The notes under the pieces are model-generated. The model saw nothing but the letters and a program-made list of their open reading frames with translations. It ran no database searches and was not told the DNA's origin. From Hyphomicrobium sp. (GTDB taxonomy: Bacteria; Pseudomonadota; Alphaproteobacteria; Rhizobiales; Hyphomicrobiaceae), in assembly GCA_002928955.1 (NCBI GenBank), contig PERT01000007.1, forward strand, positions 1 to 64,000: a stretch of DNA of 64,000 nt, written 5' to 3'. Below, piece after piece: positions 44,088 through 52,974 of the stretch; positions within the stretch are counted from its first letter, which is position 1, and each line of letters opens with the position of its first letter. Made by a program: the position numbers and the translations under genes.

Positions 44088-44660
44088 TCAGTCGTGTTTC
44101 CTCAATGCGTGCCAAGTTCCATCCGCGCCAATCACCAGCCGCCACCAAGTCCATTTTTTCTTGACACGCATAGCCGCCAGAGCTTCAGGCGCCATGAGTG
44201 TGGCGAAATCGGCCAACTCCGTGGCGCTCAACTGATCAAGCTGCTTCTCGGCGAGATAGGGCCAGACGAACACGGCGTTGTTTTCCACGTCACGCCCGAG
44301 TGCCAGTTTTGCCGGCGGCAGCGCCAGGATGCGTCCCAGCTGTTCCAGCACATCATGACCTTGCCCATCTACCGATAGCGATTTCCAGTGGGAGATGGGG
44401 TCGCCGTCGGCAGTATCGGCATAAACAACTGGCAGCTCGTTGAGATCGAGCGGCTCCTGCAGATCTTCGATCCGGCCGGTCGAGACCGCAGCAGCGATCC
44501 GGTCGCGCATTTCGGCTGCGAGCGGCGCAACGGTCGTCACCGCGAACCCAGCCCGGGCCCCCGACCGCATCCTGAGCGAACTTTCGGCATAGACCCGAAA
44601 GGGTACCGCCGCATGGACAATCGCTGCGAGCACAAGTACCACTAGCGCGCGGAGCGCCAA
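44088..44660 (-). CDS. Exported protein of unknown function
   Basis: About 190 aa if translation starts at TTG 44660, which places a signal-type hydrophobic segment (ALRALVVLVLAAIVHAAVPF) at the N-terminus; the frame is open to 44921 without a better start. The mature part contains a WPYLAEKQLDQLSATE segment and ends WWRLVIGADGTWHALRKHD. No family is recognised. Proteins with a C-terminal VI..DGTW.A region look like periplasmic conserved hypotheticals of this order. The start is uncertain. Confidence 0.55.
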   Translation of the reverse strand: MALRALVVLVLAAIVHAAVPFRVYAESSLRMRSGARAGFAVTTVAPLAAEMRDRIAAAVSTGRIEDLQEPLDLNELPVVYADTADGDPISHWKSLSVDGQGHDVLEQLGRILALPPAKLALGRDVENNAVFVWPYLAEKQLDQLSATELADFATLMAPEALAAMRVKKKWTWWRLVIGADGTWHALRKHD

Positions 44661-44923
44661 TCGCTCTGCGACGAGGCGGCAGTCAAGGGGGATTGAACGT
44701 TGCGCGAAGCCGCCATGCCCTGCCTTGCGTCCGGCGCATCGGCAAAGCCAATTCCCGATGCCTCGGCGTGCGTTTCTCGGAGCGGCCAAGATATCTCCCT
44801 CCATTGGTTCATCGTCCGGAGACCCACCCGAAAAACTGACCCCAGCAGCGGGATGACGGCGACACCGACATCGGTCATCTTTTCGCCCGCAGCCCGGTTC
44901 GATCCGCGCGGAGGGCCGCACCA

Positions 44924-45586
44924 GTGATGGATCTGATCCCCAACCCGCTGATCATCCCGGTCGGGTTGGTGATCGGCATTCTTGTGGCGGCTCCCGTCGG
45001 TCCGGTCAACGTGCTGTGCATACAGCGCGCCGTCGAGCGCGGCATGTGGGGCGGGATCGCGGCCGGCCTTGGCGCGGTTCTCGGCGATGGGCTGATCGCG
45101 CTCTTTGCCGGCCTCGGCGTCGGCGCTATCTCTGGCGCGATCGTTCAGTATCGGACCACCATCCAGATCGTCGGCGGCTTAGCCCTGGCGCTGTTCGGCT
45201 TGAAGCTCTACTTCACCGCGCCTCGGATGGTCGCCCGCGATCGGGAGGCCGACAACCCAGCCCGCCTCAAGGACTTCGTGTGGGACATTCCTCAGACGTT
45301 CATCCTCACGATCACCAATCCGGGCGCTGTGCTCGGCTTGTTCGCGATATTCGGCGGCATCAGCACGTTCGTCGAGGTCGATGGCTACATTGATGCGCTG
45401 ACCATGGTCGCTGCGATCATGGCCGGCAGCCTGATTTGGTGGGTGCTTCTGTCGAGCTTGATTGGTCGCATCCGGCATCGGCTCAATCCCGATCGCCTCA
45501 GGCAGATCAACCTTGGATCAGGTTTCCTGCTGATGGTCTTCGGTGCTGTTCTGATCGGAGAGATGGCCTGGAAATTCTGGCGGTAG
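44924..45586 (+). CDS. LysE-family exporter
   Basis: A 220-aa inner-membrane protein with about six helices. The N-terminal APVGPVNVLCIQRA (about 22-35) is the LysE/RhtB signature, and ALALFGLKLYF and ITNPGAVLGLFAIFGG follow at family positions. Exports an amino acid or similar small metabolite; the substrate is not predictable. It converges on the small minus-strand gene 19 nt downstream. Confidence 0.87.
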   Translation: MMDLIPNPLIIPVGLVIGILVAAPVGPVNVLCIQRAVERGMWGGIAAGLGAVLGDGLIALFAGLGVGAISGAIVQYRTTIQIVGGLALALFGLKLYFTAPRMVARDREADNPARLKDFVWDIPQTFILTITNPGAVLGLFAIFGGISTFVEVDGYIDALTMVAAIMAGSLIWWVLLSSLIGRIRHRLNPDRLRQINLGSGFLLMVFGAVLIGEMAWKFWR

Positions 45587-45605
45587 TCACTCTACAGAAA
45601 AACGC

Positions 45606-45923
45606 CTACTGAACCCGGCGCCCGAGTGAGAATTCGCCTTTCTCGAGCCGGCCCTCGAGACCTCTCGCCAGCGCCACCACCGCATCCTCACCGTAAATCG
45701 ACACGAGGTCCGTCAGCGCCGTGAACAGAGCGGCATAGGCCATCATCTGCGGCGTGACGCCCATTTCCGAACCTTCGTCCCAAGCCGCCAGAATCAGATT
45801 GAGTGCTGTAAAACTCTGGTCGTCGCGGTCGCCGAACTCATACCCCAAAGCCGTCACGAACTTCCCCTCCGTGGTCATGGTCGTCTGCGGCCCCTCGGTC
45901 CGGATCGATGTCGTCATTCTCAC
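45606..45923 (-). CDS. Small conserved hypothetical protein
   Basis: A 105-aa soluble protein. The middle (TALNLILAAWDEGSEMGVTPQMMAYAALFTALTDLVSIYGEDAVVALARGL) is amphipathic-helical and regular, which argues for a real gene. No signal peptide or known domain is seen. It lies upstream of the LysE stop in convergent orientation. Confidence 0.6.
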   Translation of the reverse strand: MRMTTSIRTEGPQTTMTTEGKFVTALGYEFGDRDDQSFTALNLILAAWDEGSEMGVTPQMMAYAALFTALTDLVSIYGEDAVVALARGLEGRLEKGEFSLGRRVQ

Positions 45924-46025
45924 CTAGCACGGTCGCAACCGAGCCCAGGCAGCATCTACAATTCATTGTAAACCGGCGGGCTGCACGACGCAGGCGGGTG
46001 GCCGAGAGGAAGACACGGTGGCGAC

Positions 46026-46460
46026 CTACGGGATCGCTTTCATAAGCGTTTCGGAGATCTGGACGCCTTCGGCGAGAAATTTGTTGATGGCGGTCTGAGC
46101 GGAGGGCGTGCACGCAATATAGGTGCGGCTATAACTTCGGTAGCCCTGGTTGAAGCTGCGCGAGAGCCGCGCCCGGCGCAGCGCCGATGATCCCTCGGCG
46201 TCCATCAGCTCCGTCATCCGCTCTCGCCAGAACTGGCCGTCGTTCGATCCGCACAACTCGCGCAGGTAGTGTACCGCGCCGAGAATCTCGGAGAGGCGGA
46301 GCAGTCGGTCGTCATACGGTTTATTGTCGGGAGCCGCCGCAGCGGCCCCACCTGCGCCACTGCTCAGTGCCAGCATGACACTGACGGCCACGGCTAGTCT
46401 CTGACGCGCGCGGATGGACTGGCGTTCGACCTTTTCGGGTATCTTTGCCGGCTGTCGCAT
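46026..46460 (-). CDS. TIGR02301-family exported protein
   Basis: About 144 aa from ATG 46460, which has GGAG 5-6 nt upstream. A signal peptide with a hydrophobic stretch near residues 22-40 (AVAVSVMLALSSGAGGAAAA) is followed by a conserved region RLLRLSEILGAVHYLRELCG and ARLSRSFNQGYRSYSRTYIACT, the pattern of the TIGR02301 family found in alphaproteobacteria. Periplasmic; function unknown. It starts about 90 nt from the NUDIX gene's stop, on the same strand. Confidence 0.75.
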   Translation of the reverse strand: MRQPAKIPEKVERQSIRARQRLAVAVSVMLALSSGAGGAAAAAPDNKPYDDRLLRLSEILGAVHYLRELCGSNDGQFWRERMTELMDAEGSSALRRARLSRSFNQGYRSYSRTYIACTPSAQTAINKFLAEGVQISETLMKAIP

Positions 46461-46547
46461 GAGGCTCCGTCGCGCAACGAGTGCGCTAATCGAGATACGA
46501 TAGTGATGACCTTGGTCGGGCAAGCACGCGCGATGGGATTGAAAGTG

Positions 46548-46967
46548 TCACACTTCGCCCGAGACTTCTCTCCATGCGCGACGGATAAGCTCCTCTGCGC
46601 CGGCGGTCAACGGAAGTTGCCCCAGCCTGCTGAGGGGTACGAAGCACGCCGATCGCGCATCACTGGCGGCCCGTGGGGTCCCTTCGGCGCACAGGCCGAA
46701 GTAAACGTGAATGCGATAGTACGCCGCTGGCCGGTCGTCGAGTTTCGGTACCTCGACCGAGTGCTCGGCCAGCCACGAGAGATCAATGGCGTCGAGCCCT
46801 GTTTCCTCGCGGGTCTCGCGCCGGGCCGCAGCCACCGGCGTCTCGTCCCGCTCGACGTGCCCGCCCGGCAGACTCCAGCGGCCGGCCAAAAGACCTTTGC
46901 CACGTTCCACCAGCAGCACGCATCGATCGCGGAAAAGCACGGCGCTGGCCGCTTCCATTACTGTCAT
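46548..46967 (-). CDS. NUDIX hydrolase
   Basis: About 139 aa from ATG 46967; the frame is open to 47072. The Nudix box runs from GGHVERDETPVAAARRETREETGL, with the signature GX5EX7REUXEEXGU intact. LLAGRWSLPGGH just before it is typical of ADP-ribose/MutT-like members. Hydrolyses a nucleoside diphosphate linked to another moiety; the substrate is unknown. Confidence 0.85.
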   Translation of the reverse strand: MTVMEAASAVLFRDRCVLLVERGKGLLAGRWSLPGGHVERDETPVAAARRETREETGLDAIDLSWLAEHSVEVPKLDDRPAAYYRIHVYFGLCAEGTPRAASDARSACFVPLSRLGQLPLTAGAEELIRRAWREVSGEV

Positions 46968-47132
46968 CGCTTGGGCACCAGCGCACATAGGCCCGGCTGT
47001 TGCATGTTCTCGTGTCGGACGATGGTCATCAGGCGATCGAGCCACTAACTTCCCTCCGCAACACCATGACAAAGGCGGACGCCCGATGCCAAACTTCTCC
47101 TTGCCACACCTGCTCCCGAGGACCGATTACTC

Positions 47133-47813
47133 ATGTGCTCGCGCTATAGCCTGACATCGCCGCCGGAAGCCGTCCGCTCCTATTTCCGTGCGCGTAACAA
47201 ACCCGAGTTTCCTCCGCGCTACAACATTGCCCCCACGCAGCCGGTGCTCATTGTCCGGCTCGGCCACAAGGCCGAGCGCGAGTTGGCGCTGGTGCGCTGG
47301 GGTCTCATTCCGTCATGGGTCAAGAATCCGGACGAGTTCACCACCCTCATCAATGCGCGGTCGGAGACCGCGGCCGAGAAGCCCTCGTTCCGCGCGGCGC
47401 TGAGACATCGGCGCTGCTTGGTTCCGGTCGACGGCTTCTATGAGTGGACTGGTAAACCGGGCGCCAAGCGGCCGCATTTGTTGCGTCCGCGCGCTGGCGG
47501 ACCAATGGCGCTGGCGGGCATTGCCGAGCACTGGATGTCGGCAGACGGCAGCGAGGTGGAGACCATGGCAATACTGACGGTGCAGGCCAATCGCACGGTG
47601 TCCTCCGTGCACGACCGGATGCCGGTCATTCTTGCACCCCAGGATTTCGATCTTTGGCTCGACTGCCGCCCTGGCACGTCGGTCGATGCCGCCCCGCTCA
47701 TGGTACCGGCCGCCGATGACCTGCTCGAGATCGTCGAGGTCTCAGCCAAGCTCAACAACGTGCGCAACGAGGGCCCGGCGGTTCAAGAGATGGCACCGAA
47801 ATCCCTGCTTTGA
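47133..47813 (+). CDS. yedK: SOS response-associated peptidase (YedK/HMCES/SRAP)
   Basis: A 226-aa protein that crosslinks to abasic sites in single-stranded DNA. Met-Cys2 begins the chain, so the catalytic cysteine is exposed after Met removal. Other family marks are RYNIAPTQPV (about 30-39), NARSETAAEKPSFR, RCLVPVDGFYEW and VHDRMPVIL with the conserved His. Full-length and intact. It diverges from the NUDIX gene. Confidence 0.93.
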   Translation: MCSRYSLTSPPEAVRSYFRARNKPEFPPRYNIAPTQPVLIVRLGHKAERELALVRWGLIPSWVKNPDEFTTLINARSETAAEKPSFRAALRHRRCLVPVDGFYEWTGKPGAKRPHLLRPRAGGPMALAGIAEHWMSADGSEVETMAILTVQANRTVSSVHDRMPVILAPQDFDLWLDCRPGTSVDAAPLMVPAADDLLEIVEVSAKLNNVRNEGPAVQEMAPKSLL

Positions 47814-48238
47814 CGGACCCGCCGGTCGGCGTCATCGTTGGCGGTTCGACAGGGTTAATGGCGTCGGCGGCATTTCGCTTCGATGCTGAGAGCCGGGCGA
47901 CGGCGCAACCCGGCGGATTGTCGGTATGCTCGCGGACCAGTTAACAAGCCCATGATCTTTAGACATTCTTACCGTTGACCAAGATTGCGTCTGGCGACTT
48001 CTCCCCCCTCGCGGAGAAAACAGTAATTGGTTATCTTGCATCGGAAATTCGGCCGGCCTTGGTCGCCGGTCCGGCTCAGACAAGAGTGCGCCTCTTTCTA
48101 GCGCTAACGTGAGCGAGCGGTCGTTTGAATTGCGGTGCAGCACCCGTTCAGGGCGGGCACAGCTCTTGCGTGCCGGAATGTTGATTTGTTGAGCCGGATG
48201 GTCCGTTCGTCCGGACGGCGTTTCGAGTAAGGAGTTCG
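47814..48238. other. Leader of the Clp_N/coiled-coil gene
   Basis: 425 nt without a gene. A modest hairpin (ttctcc/ggagaa) near 48000-48020 with following A residues might terminate yedK. Nothing else is recognised. Confidence 0.4.
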
Positions 48239-50200
48239 ATGATGGGCTATCGCGGCGATGATCTCGATCTCAGGACACCGCAAAACTGGTCCGCGTCGTC
48301 CGGTGAAATCGCCGGATGGGCGGGGGAAGGCGGCTCCCGCGGCCGTGGTGTCCATTTTGGCGGCCGTGGTCCGATCTGGGTTGACGATACTGTGCTGGCT
48401 GCCTGCAATCACGCTTTCGAGGTCGCGCTCGCCCATCGTGCCGGTGAAGTTCGCATCGAGCATCTGCTCTACGCCTTGACCCGTGTCGAAGCCGCGGCCG
48501 AGATTCTCGAAAAACAGGGTGTGCGCGTGTCGACCTTGAGGCGAGAGAGCGCGACCTACATCGCCAGCGACATTCCGGTTGGTCTGCCGAACGGTATCGG
48601 CGAGCCGCGCCGGTCGGAAGCCTTGGAGGATGCGCTGCGGCTGGCCGCGGCGGAGGCCATGCGCCGCAATGCACCAGCGACAACCGGCGATCTCGTGCAT
48701 GTGTTCCTCGATGTCCGGCCAGACCTGCCGGGCCTCGGACTGCTGTCGCGCAATATCGTGCGGTCTCAGCGCGACATGCCTGAGCCTCTGCTGCCGCTCG
48801 GCCACGCGGCGGGCTATGATCCGCGTTTTACCGTCAGTCCCGCCGAACCGCCGCGCGAGCGGGTGCGGATGCCGGCCGGCAGTTTCTACGTGAACGAGCC
48901 TCAGCGCGTGGCGATCCGCTCGGAGTTGGCTGCCACCACTGCCGACACTGTTCAGAATACCCGCATCGAGGCGCTGGAGCAGATGGTGCGCGCGCTGTCC
49001 CATGATCTCATCAGCGAGCGCAAGTCCTTCTCTGGAATGCTCGAGAATATGCAGCGCGATTTTCTGGCGCAGCGCGACGACGCCAGCCGGCTCGGTGGCG
49101 GGCTTTACGACCGGTTGCAGTCGCTCGAACAATTGGTGACTGCGCACGGTGGAGATGGCGGGGCCAGAATGCAAATGTTCGATCGTCTTCAAGCTATCGA
49201 AGTCGGCCTGGACAAGCGGCTTGGGGATCTGTCGCGAACCTGGTCGATGCTGTCCGACCGTTTGCAGTCCTTGGAGCAGGCCATGCATGCGTCGCGTGCA
49301 TCGAGCCATGTCGATCTGGCGCCGCTGACCGACAAGATGGCCACGATCGAGCGGACTTTGTCGTCGAGCGCGGCGACGACCGTCGACAAACTCAAGTCGC
49401 TTGAGCAAAGTGTGGCCTCCCGGGTTCAGCCTGAGCTCGATTTCAGCCCGATCAGCGACCGGCTTGACGTCATCGAGGAGGCACTGCTTTCGCAGGAGGG
49501 TGATGCCAGCCGCGACGTAGCCAACCGTCTGTCGGGCATTGAAAGGCTTGTGCAGTCGCAGCGTGCCGAGATCATCGCCGAGACCGAAGTATTGAAGTCC
49601 GACATCGCTGCCATCTCGGGACTTATCATGAGGCAGCCGGGTGAGGCCGAACGGATGCAGAAGTTCGCGGGCCTGCTGGATCAGGGCCGCGGCGAGACGG
49701 TGGCTGCCATCGCAGGACCCGTTCTGCAGCGAGTCGGAGCCCTGCAATCGGAAAGTGCCGCCTCGCTCGCCCAAATGTCCGACCGGCTCGCCTCGGCAGA
49801 GCGGGCCCTCACCGCCAGCGTTCAGCAATCCAACGAGCTGCACAAGGCCTACGAGCAGGAACTCGGCGAAGTGCACAAAGCGCTCGTCAAGCTCAACACC
49901 AACCAACACACGCTGGCGGGCACCATCGACCAGTGGCGCACGCACGGCACCAGTGAGCTTTCGGTCATCGGCGGCCGGCTCGACATGTTGGCTCGGGAAA
50001 CCCAAAAGCCGGTGCAGATGCTTGAGCAGATGTCGACCAGCATGGACGCGATGCACAAGATTACGGTGGCTCGCTACCATCGGCGCAACCGGTTCTGGTA
50101 CTGGCTACTCGGCACGGACGACTGGGTGGCCGCCAGCTGGCCGTCACAATTGTCCAAGCTCGAATCTGAGCGCAACCTCGTGAAACCCGTCCGCCGCTGA
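48239..50200 (+). CDS. Clp_N-domain protein with long coiled coil
   Basis: A 653-aa protein. Residues about 55-165 form a Clp amino-terminal (substrate-binding) domain (ACNHAFEVALAHRAGEVRIEHLLYALTRV). From about 240 to 620 the chain is heptad-rich coiled coil with repeated DRLQSLEQ/DRLDVIEE-type units, ending in an aromatic RRNRFWYWLLGTDDW segment. There is no AAA ATPase domain, so it is not an unfoldase. It may be a scaffold or envelope-associated adaptor. A long antisense frame overlies it but is a shadow. Confidence 0.75.
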   Translation: MMGYRGDDLDLRTPQNWSASSGEIAGWAGEGGSRGRGVHFGGRGPIWVDDTVLAACNHAFEVALAHRAGEVRIEHLLYALTRVEAAAEILEKQGVRVSTLRRESATYIASDIPVGLPNGIGEPRRSEALEDALRLAAAEAMRRNAPATTGDLVHVFLDVRPDLPGLGLLSRNIVRSQRDMPEPLLPLGHAAGYDPRFTVSPAEPPRERVRMPAGSFYVNEPQRVAIRSELAATTADTVQNTRIEALEQMVRALSHDLISERKSFSGMLENMQRDFLAQRDDASRLGGGLYDRLQSLEQLVTAHGGDGGARMQMFDRLQAIEVGLDKRLGDLSRTWSMLSDRLQSLEQAMHASRASSHVDLAPLTDKMATIERTLSSSAATTVDKLKSLEQSVASRVQPELDFSPISDRLDVIEEALLSQEGDASRDVANRLSGIERLVQSQRAEIIAETEVLKSDIAAISGLIMRQPGEAERMQKFAGLLDQGRGETVAAIAGPVLQRVGALQSESAASLAQMSDRLASAERALTASVQQSNELHKAYEQELGEVHKALVKLNTNQHTLAGTIDQWRTHGTSELSVIGGRLDMLARETQKPVQMLEQMSTSMDAMHKITVARYHRRNRFWYWLLGTDDWVAASWPSQLSKLESERNLVKPVRR

Positions 50201-50317
50201 TCACATCGCGCGGACTTCGTTAACGCGGCCCGGAACTTGCTCCGTCATCGCAAGTGCTGGAAGGTCCGTCCTTCCGGTTGTGCCCATGCAATCCGACCGC
50301 GCGAAAGTAAAGCCGCC

Positions 50318-51157
50318 ATGACCATCGCGAGCCCAACGTGCCCGCCTGATCGCCGCACGGCACCGAACGTGACCCAACTCCGGCCGGCTTCGATCGTGGT
50401 TTTGACCGCCGGTGGCCCGCTTGCCCCGATCGTCGTCAACGGCTTGGTCAATTCCCTGGCGGGCTCGGGCCGCACGCTGACCGTGATCGAGGAGCATCCA
50501 GAGACCAAGACTGCGATTATCCGCCGCCGCGCGAAACTCCTGGGCTGGACCGCGGCTCTCGGCCAGGCGGCGTGCGGGGTGCTGCAACGGGCACTCAGCG
50601 GGCAGCGCAAAGCGCGGCTCGACGCAATCGTCAAGCAGCATCGGCTGGATACCGGGGCTGGTTTCGCAGTGCCGGTCCACCGCGTCAACTCGGTCAACTC
50701 GGATGCCTGTCGCGACCTGCTCAAATCCCTCGCGCCGACGGTGGTGGCCGTCTACGGCACCCGCATCATCAAGGCAGAGACTCTGTCCGCTGTGCCGGTG
50801 CCGTTCATCAATTATCACGCAGGCATCAACCCGAAGTATCGCGGCCAGCATCCGGGTTACTGGGCGCTGGCTTCGGGCGACGCGGCCCATGCGGGCGTGA
50901 CGATCCATCTGGTCGATGCGGGCGTCGATACCGGCCACGTACTTTATCAGGCGCCGGTGACGTTCACACCTGATGACAGCATCGCGACGTACCAATACCT
51001 CCAAGCCGCCTACGGACTGCCGCTGTTCGCGCGGGCTATCGAGGACGCGCTGGCTGGACGCCTCAATCCGCGCGCTGTCGACCTCCCGTCGCGCCAGTGG
51101 TTCCCGCCGACGATCTGGGAGTACGTGGCCATCGGGCTCACGCGCGGCGTGTGGTAA
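50318..51157 (+). CDS. Formyltransferase-fold protein
   Basis: About 279 aa from ATG 50318. The C-terminal half has the folate-dependent formyltransferase catalytic pattern: NYHAGINPKYRGQHPGYWAL supplies the Asn and His, and GVTIHLVDAGVDTGHVL supplies the Asp, near residues 165-215. The protein lacks the C-terminal Fmt domain, so it is not methionyl-tRNA formyltransferase; a sugar or amino-acid formyltransferase is plausible. It is convergent with the FAD oxidase, whose stop is 3 nt away. Confidence 0.78.
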   Translation: MTIASPTCPPDRRTAPNVTQLRPASIVVLTAGGPLAPIVVNGLVNSLAGSGRTLTVIEEHPETKTAIIRRRAKLLGWTAALGQAACGVLQRALSGQRKARLDAIVKQHRLDTGAGFAVPVHRVNSVNSDACRDLLKSLAPTVVAVYGTRIIKAETLSAVPVPFINYHAGINPKYRGQHPGYWALASGDAAHAGVTIHLVDAGVDTGHVLYQAPVTFTPDDSIATYQYLQAAYGLPLFARAIEDALAGRLNPRAVDLPSRQWFPPTIWEYVAIGLTRGVW

Positions 51158-51160
51158 TCC

Positions 51161-52600
51161 TCACACAACCTTGCCAGGATTGAGGATGCCATGCGGATCG
51201 AACGTGCGCTTCAACTGGCGCATCAGGTCGATCTCCACCGGCGATTTCCGCCGCGCCATTTCCTCGCGTTTCATGCGTCCGATACCGTGCTCGGCCGAGA
51301 TCGAACCGCCCAACTCGTGCACCAGCGCGTGAATGGCCTCCTGGACCTCGTCCCACCGCGCGAGGAACAGCGCCTTGTCGCCGTCCACCGGCTGCGAAAC
51401 GTTGTAATGCACGTTGCCGTCGCCGAAGTGGCCGAACGGCACCGGCCGCGCACCAGGGCAGACTTTATCGACGATGACGTCGGCCCGGCCAATGAACTCG
51501 GCGATCGACGCGATGGGAACGGAAACGTCGTGCTTGATCGAGCCGCCTTCTGATTTCTGTACCCCGGGCACGCACTCGCGGATTTTCCATAGGTCCCGCG
51601 ACTGGCCGGGTGACGCGGCCAATGCTGTGTCGATCACGGCTCCGGCCGTCATCGCTTCAGCCAGGATGGCTTCAAGCATGGACGCCGCGCGCCCGTCCTC
51701 TGCGCCGCCGGAAATCTCGATCAGGACCGTCCACGGCGTTACAGCGATTGGCGGCACCTTCACGCCCTGGCCGTGACGCTTTACGAAAGCGAGTGCGGTT
51801 TCGGACAGGAACTCGAACGCCGTCAGGCTCTGGCGGGCGCGGGCTTCGGCCAGCCGGAACAGCTCGCCCACCGCTTCGATGGTCGGCACGGCTGAGAGCG
51901 CGGTCGCGGTTTCGGCCGGTCGCGGGGCGAGCTTCAGGGCCGCCGCCGTGATGATGCCGAGGGTGCCCTCCGAGCCGATGAACAGTTGCTTCAAGTCGTA
52001 GCCCGTATTGTCCTTCTTGAGCGTCCTGAGCCCGTCCCACACGCGACCGTCGGCCAGTACGACTTCGAGGCCATAGACGAGTTGGCGGGCGTTTCCATAA
52101 GCGAGTACTGCTGTGCCGCCGGCATTTGTCGCGAGGTTCCCGCCGATGCGGCAGCTGCCTTCCGAGCCCATGCTGAGCGGGAACAGCCGGCCTATGCCCT
52201 CGGCCTCCGTATGCACGTCTGCGAGCGTCACACCGGCTTCCGCGACCATCGATCCGCCGGCCGCGTCAGTGCGGCGGATGCGCGTCAATCGTTCCACCGA
52301 TATTACGATCTCGTGGCCGTGCTCGAACGGGATCTGGCCGCCGACGAGGCCGGTATTGCCGGCCTGGGGCACCACCCCGACCCGCGCCGAATGGCACAGC
52401 GCGAGGATCTTCGACACCTCGTCCACCTTGCCGGGTCGCAGAATGAGGGGAGAACGTCCGACGTATTTGTCGCGCCATTCGATCAGATAGGGCCGTTGCA
52501 AGTCGGGGTTGGTCAGCGCGTGCGCTGGCCCGGTGATCTCGGCCAGACGGCGGATCAACTCGGGCGTTGGTGGGTTCAGGGGAAGGAAGGAGTCGGTCAT
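51161..52600 (-). CDS. FAD-linked oxidase (D-lactate/D-2-hydroxyglutarate dehydrogenase type)
   Basis: About 479 aa from ATG 52600, with AGGAAGGAG 4-5 nt upstream. The FAD-binding PCMH domain holds VVPQAGNTGLVGGQIP and PLSMGSEGSCRIGGNLATNAGG. The C-terminal cap ends with SAEHGIGRMKREEM and FDPHGILNPGK, typical of the GlcD/D2HGDH family. Oxidises a D-2-hydroxy acid and passes electrons to a quinone or carrier; the substrate is uncertain. Confidence 0.88.
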   Translation of the reverse strand: MTDSFLPLNPPTPELIRRLAEITGPAHALTNPDLQRPYLIEWRDKYVGRSPLILRPGKVDEVSKILALCHSARVGVVPQAGNTGLVGGQIPFEHGHEIVISVERLTRIRRTDAAGGSMVAEAGVTLADVHTEAEGIGRLFPLSMGSEGSCRIGGNLATNAGGTAVLAYGNARQLVYGLEVVLADGRVWDGLRTLKKDNTGYDLKQLFIGSEGTLGIITAAALKLAPRPAETATALSAVPTIEAVGELFRLAEARARQSLTAFEFLSETALAFVKRHGQGVKVPPIAVTPWTVLIEISGGAEDGRAASMLEAILAEAMTAGAVIDTALAASPGQSRDLWKIRECVPGVQKSEGGSIKHDVSVPIASIAEFIGRADVIVDKVCPGARPVPFGHFGDGNVHYNVSQPVDGDKALFLARWDEVQEAIHALVHELGGSISAEHGIGRMKREEMARRKSPVEIDLMRQLKRTFDPHGILNPGKVV

Positions 52601-52974
52601 CGGCGGCGTGCTCTGCGGGGCTCTTTGGTCGTGGGACCGAACCGTAGCACTCGCCACCCGCGCCGCCAAACGGTGCCGTGTTTGAACGGCGTCATCCCGG
52701 CGTCCATGCGGAGCATGGCTCCGCCATGAAGGCCGGGGCCCACGTGAGTCACCATTTGCCGCATGTCAGAAGCGGGAGCACACACCAACCCTGAGACCGG
52801 TCGCGGCGCCGAATTCTCGACGCGCTGGCATCAGTAACGACGCCCGTTGTCGTGGGTCCCGGCCTGCGCCGGGATGACGGAGCTTGGAGTTGGCTGTCGG
52901 GCCGCGCCGAACGTGACACGGCCGGGTGTGGTTGCTAGAACGCGGCTCCTATCAAGAATCGAGAAAGTCGGACG
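52601..52974. other. Divergent intergenic region with inverted extragenic repeats
   Basis: 374 nt between the minus-strand oxidase and plus-strand ileS. It holds two oppositely oriented copies of an extragenic repeat (52690-52745 and 52850-52879). No gene is seen; promoters for both flanking genes must be here. Confidence 0.6.
52690..52879. repeat. Pair of inverted extragenic repeat units
   Basis: cgtcatcccggcg at 52690-52702 is the exact reverse complement of 52867-52879. A second box, ggccggggcccac near 52731, pairs with gtgggtcccggcc near 52854. The two copies thus face each other over about 100 nt and could form a large hairpin in the ileS leader. Repeats with the GTCATCCCGG core are common between genes in alphaproteobacteria. 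Confidence 0.65.

Noticed and set aside
48104-50080. 658-codon open frame antisense to the Clp_N/coiled-coil gene
   Set aside because: It is an artefact of GC-rich codon bias. It lacks a recognisable domain and a ribosome site, while the sense strand shows a Clp_N domain and regular heptads.
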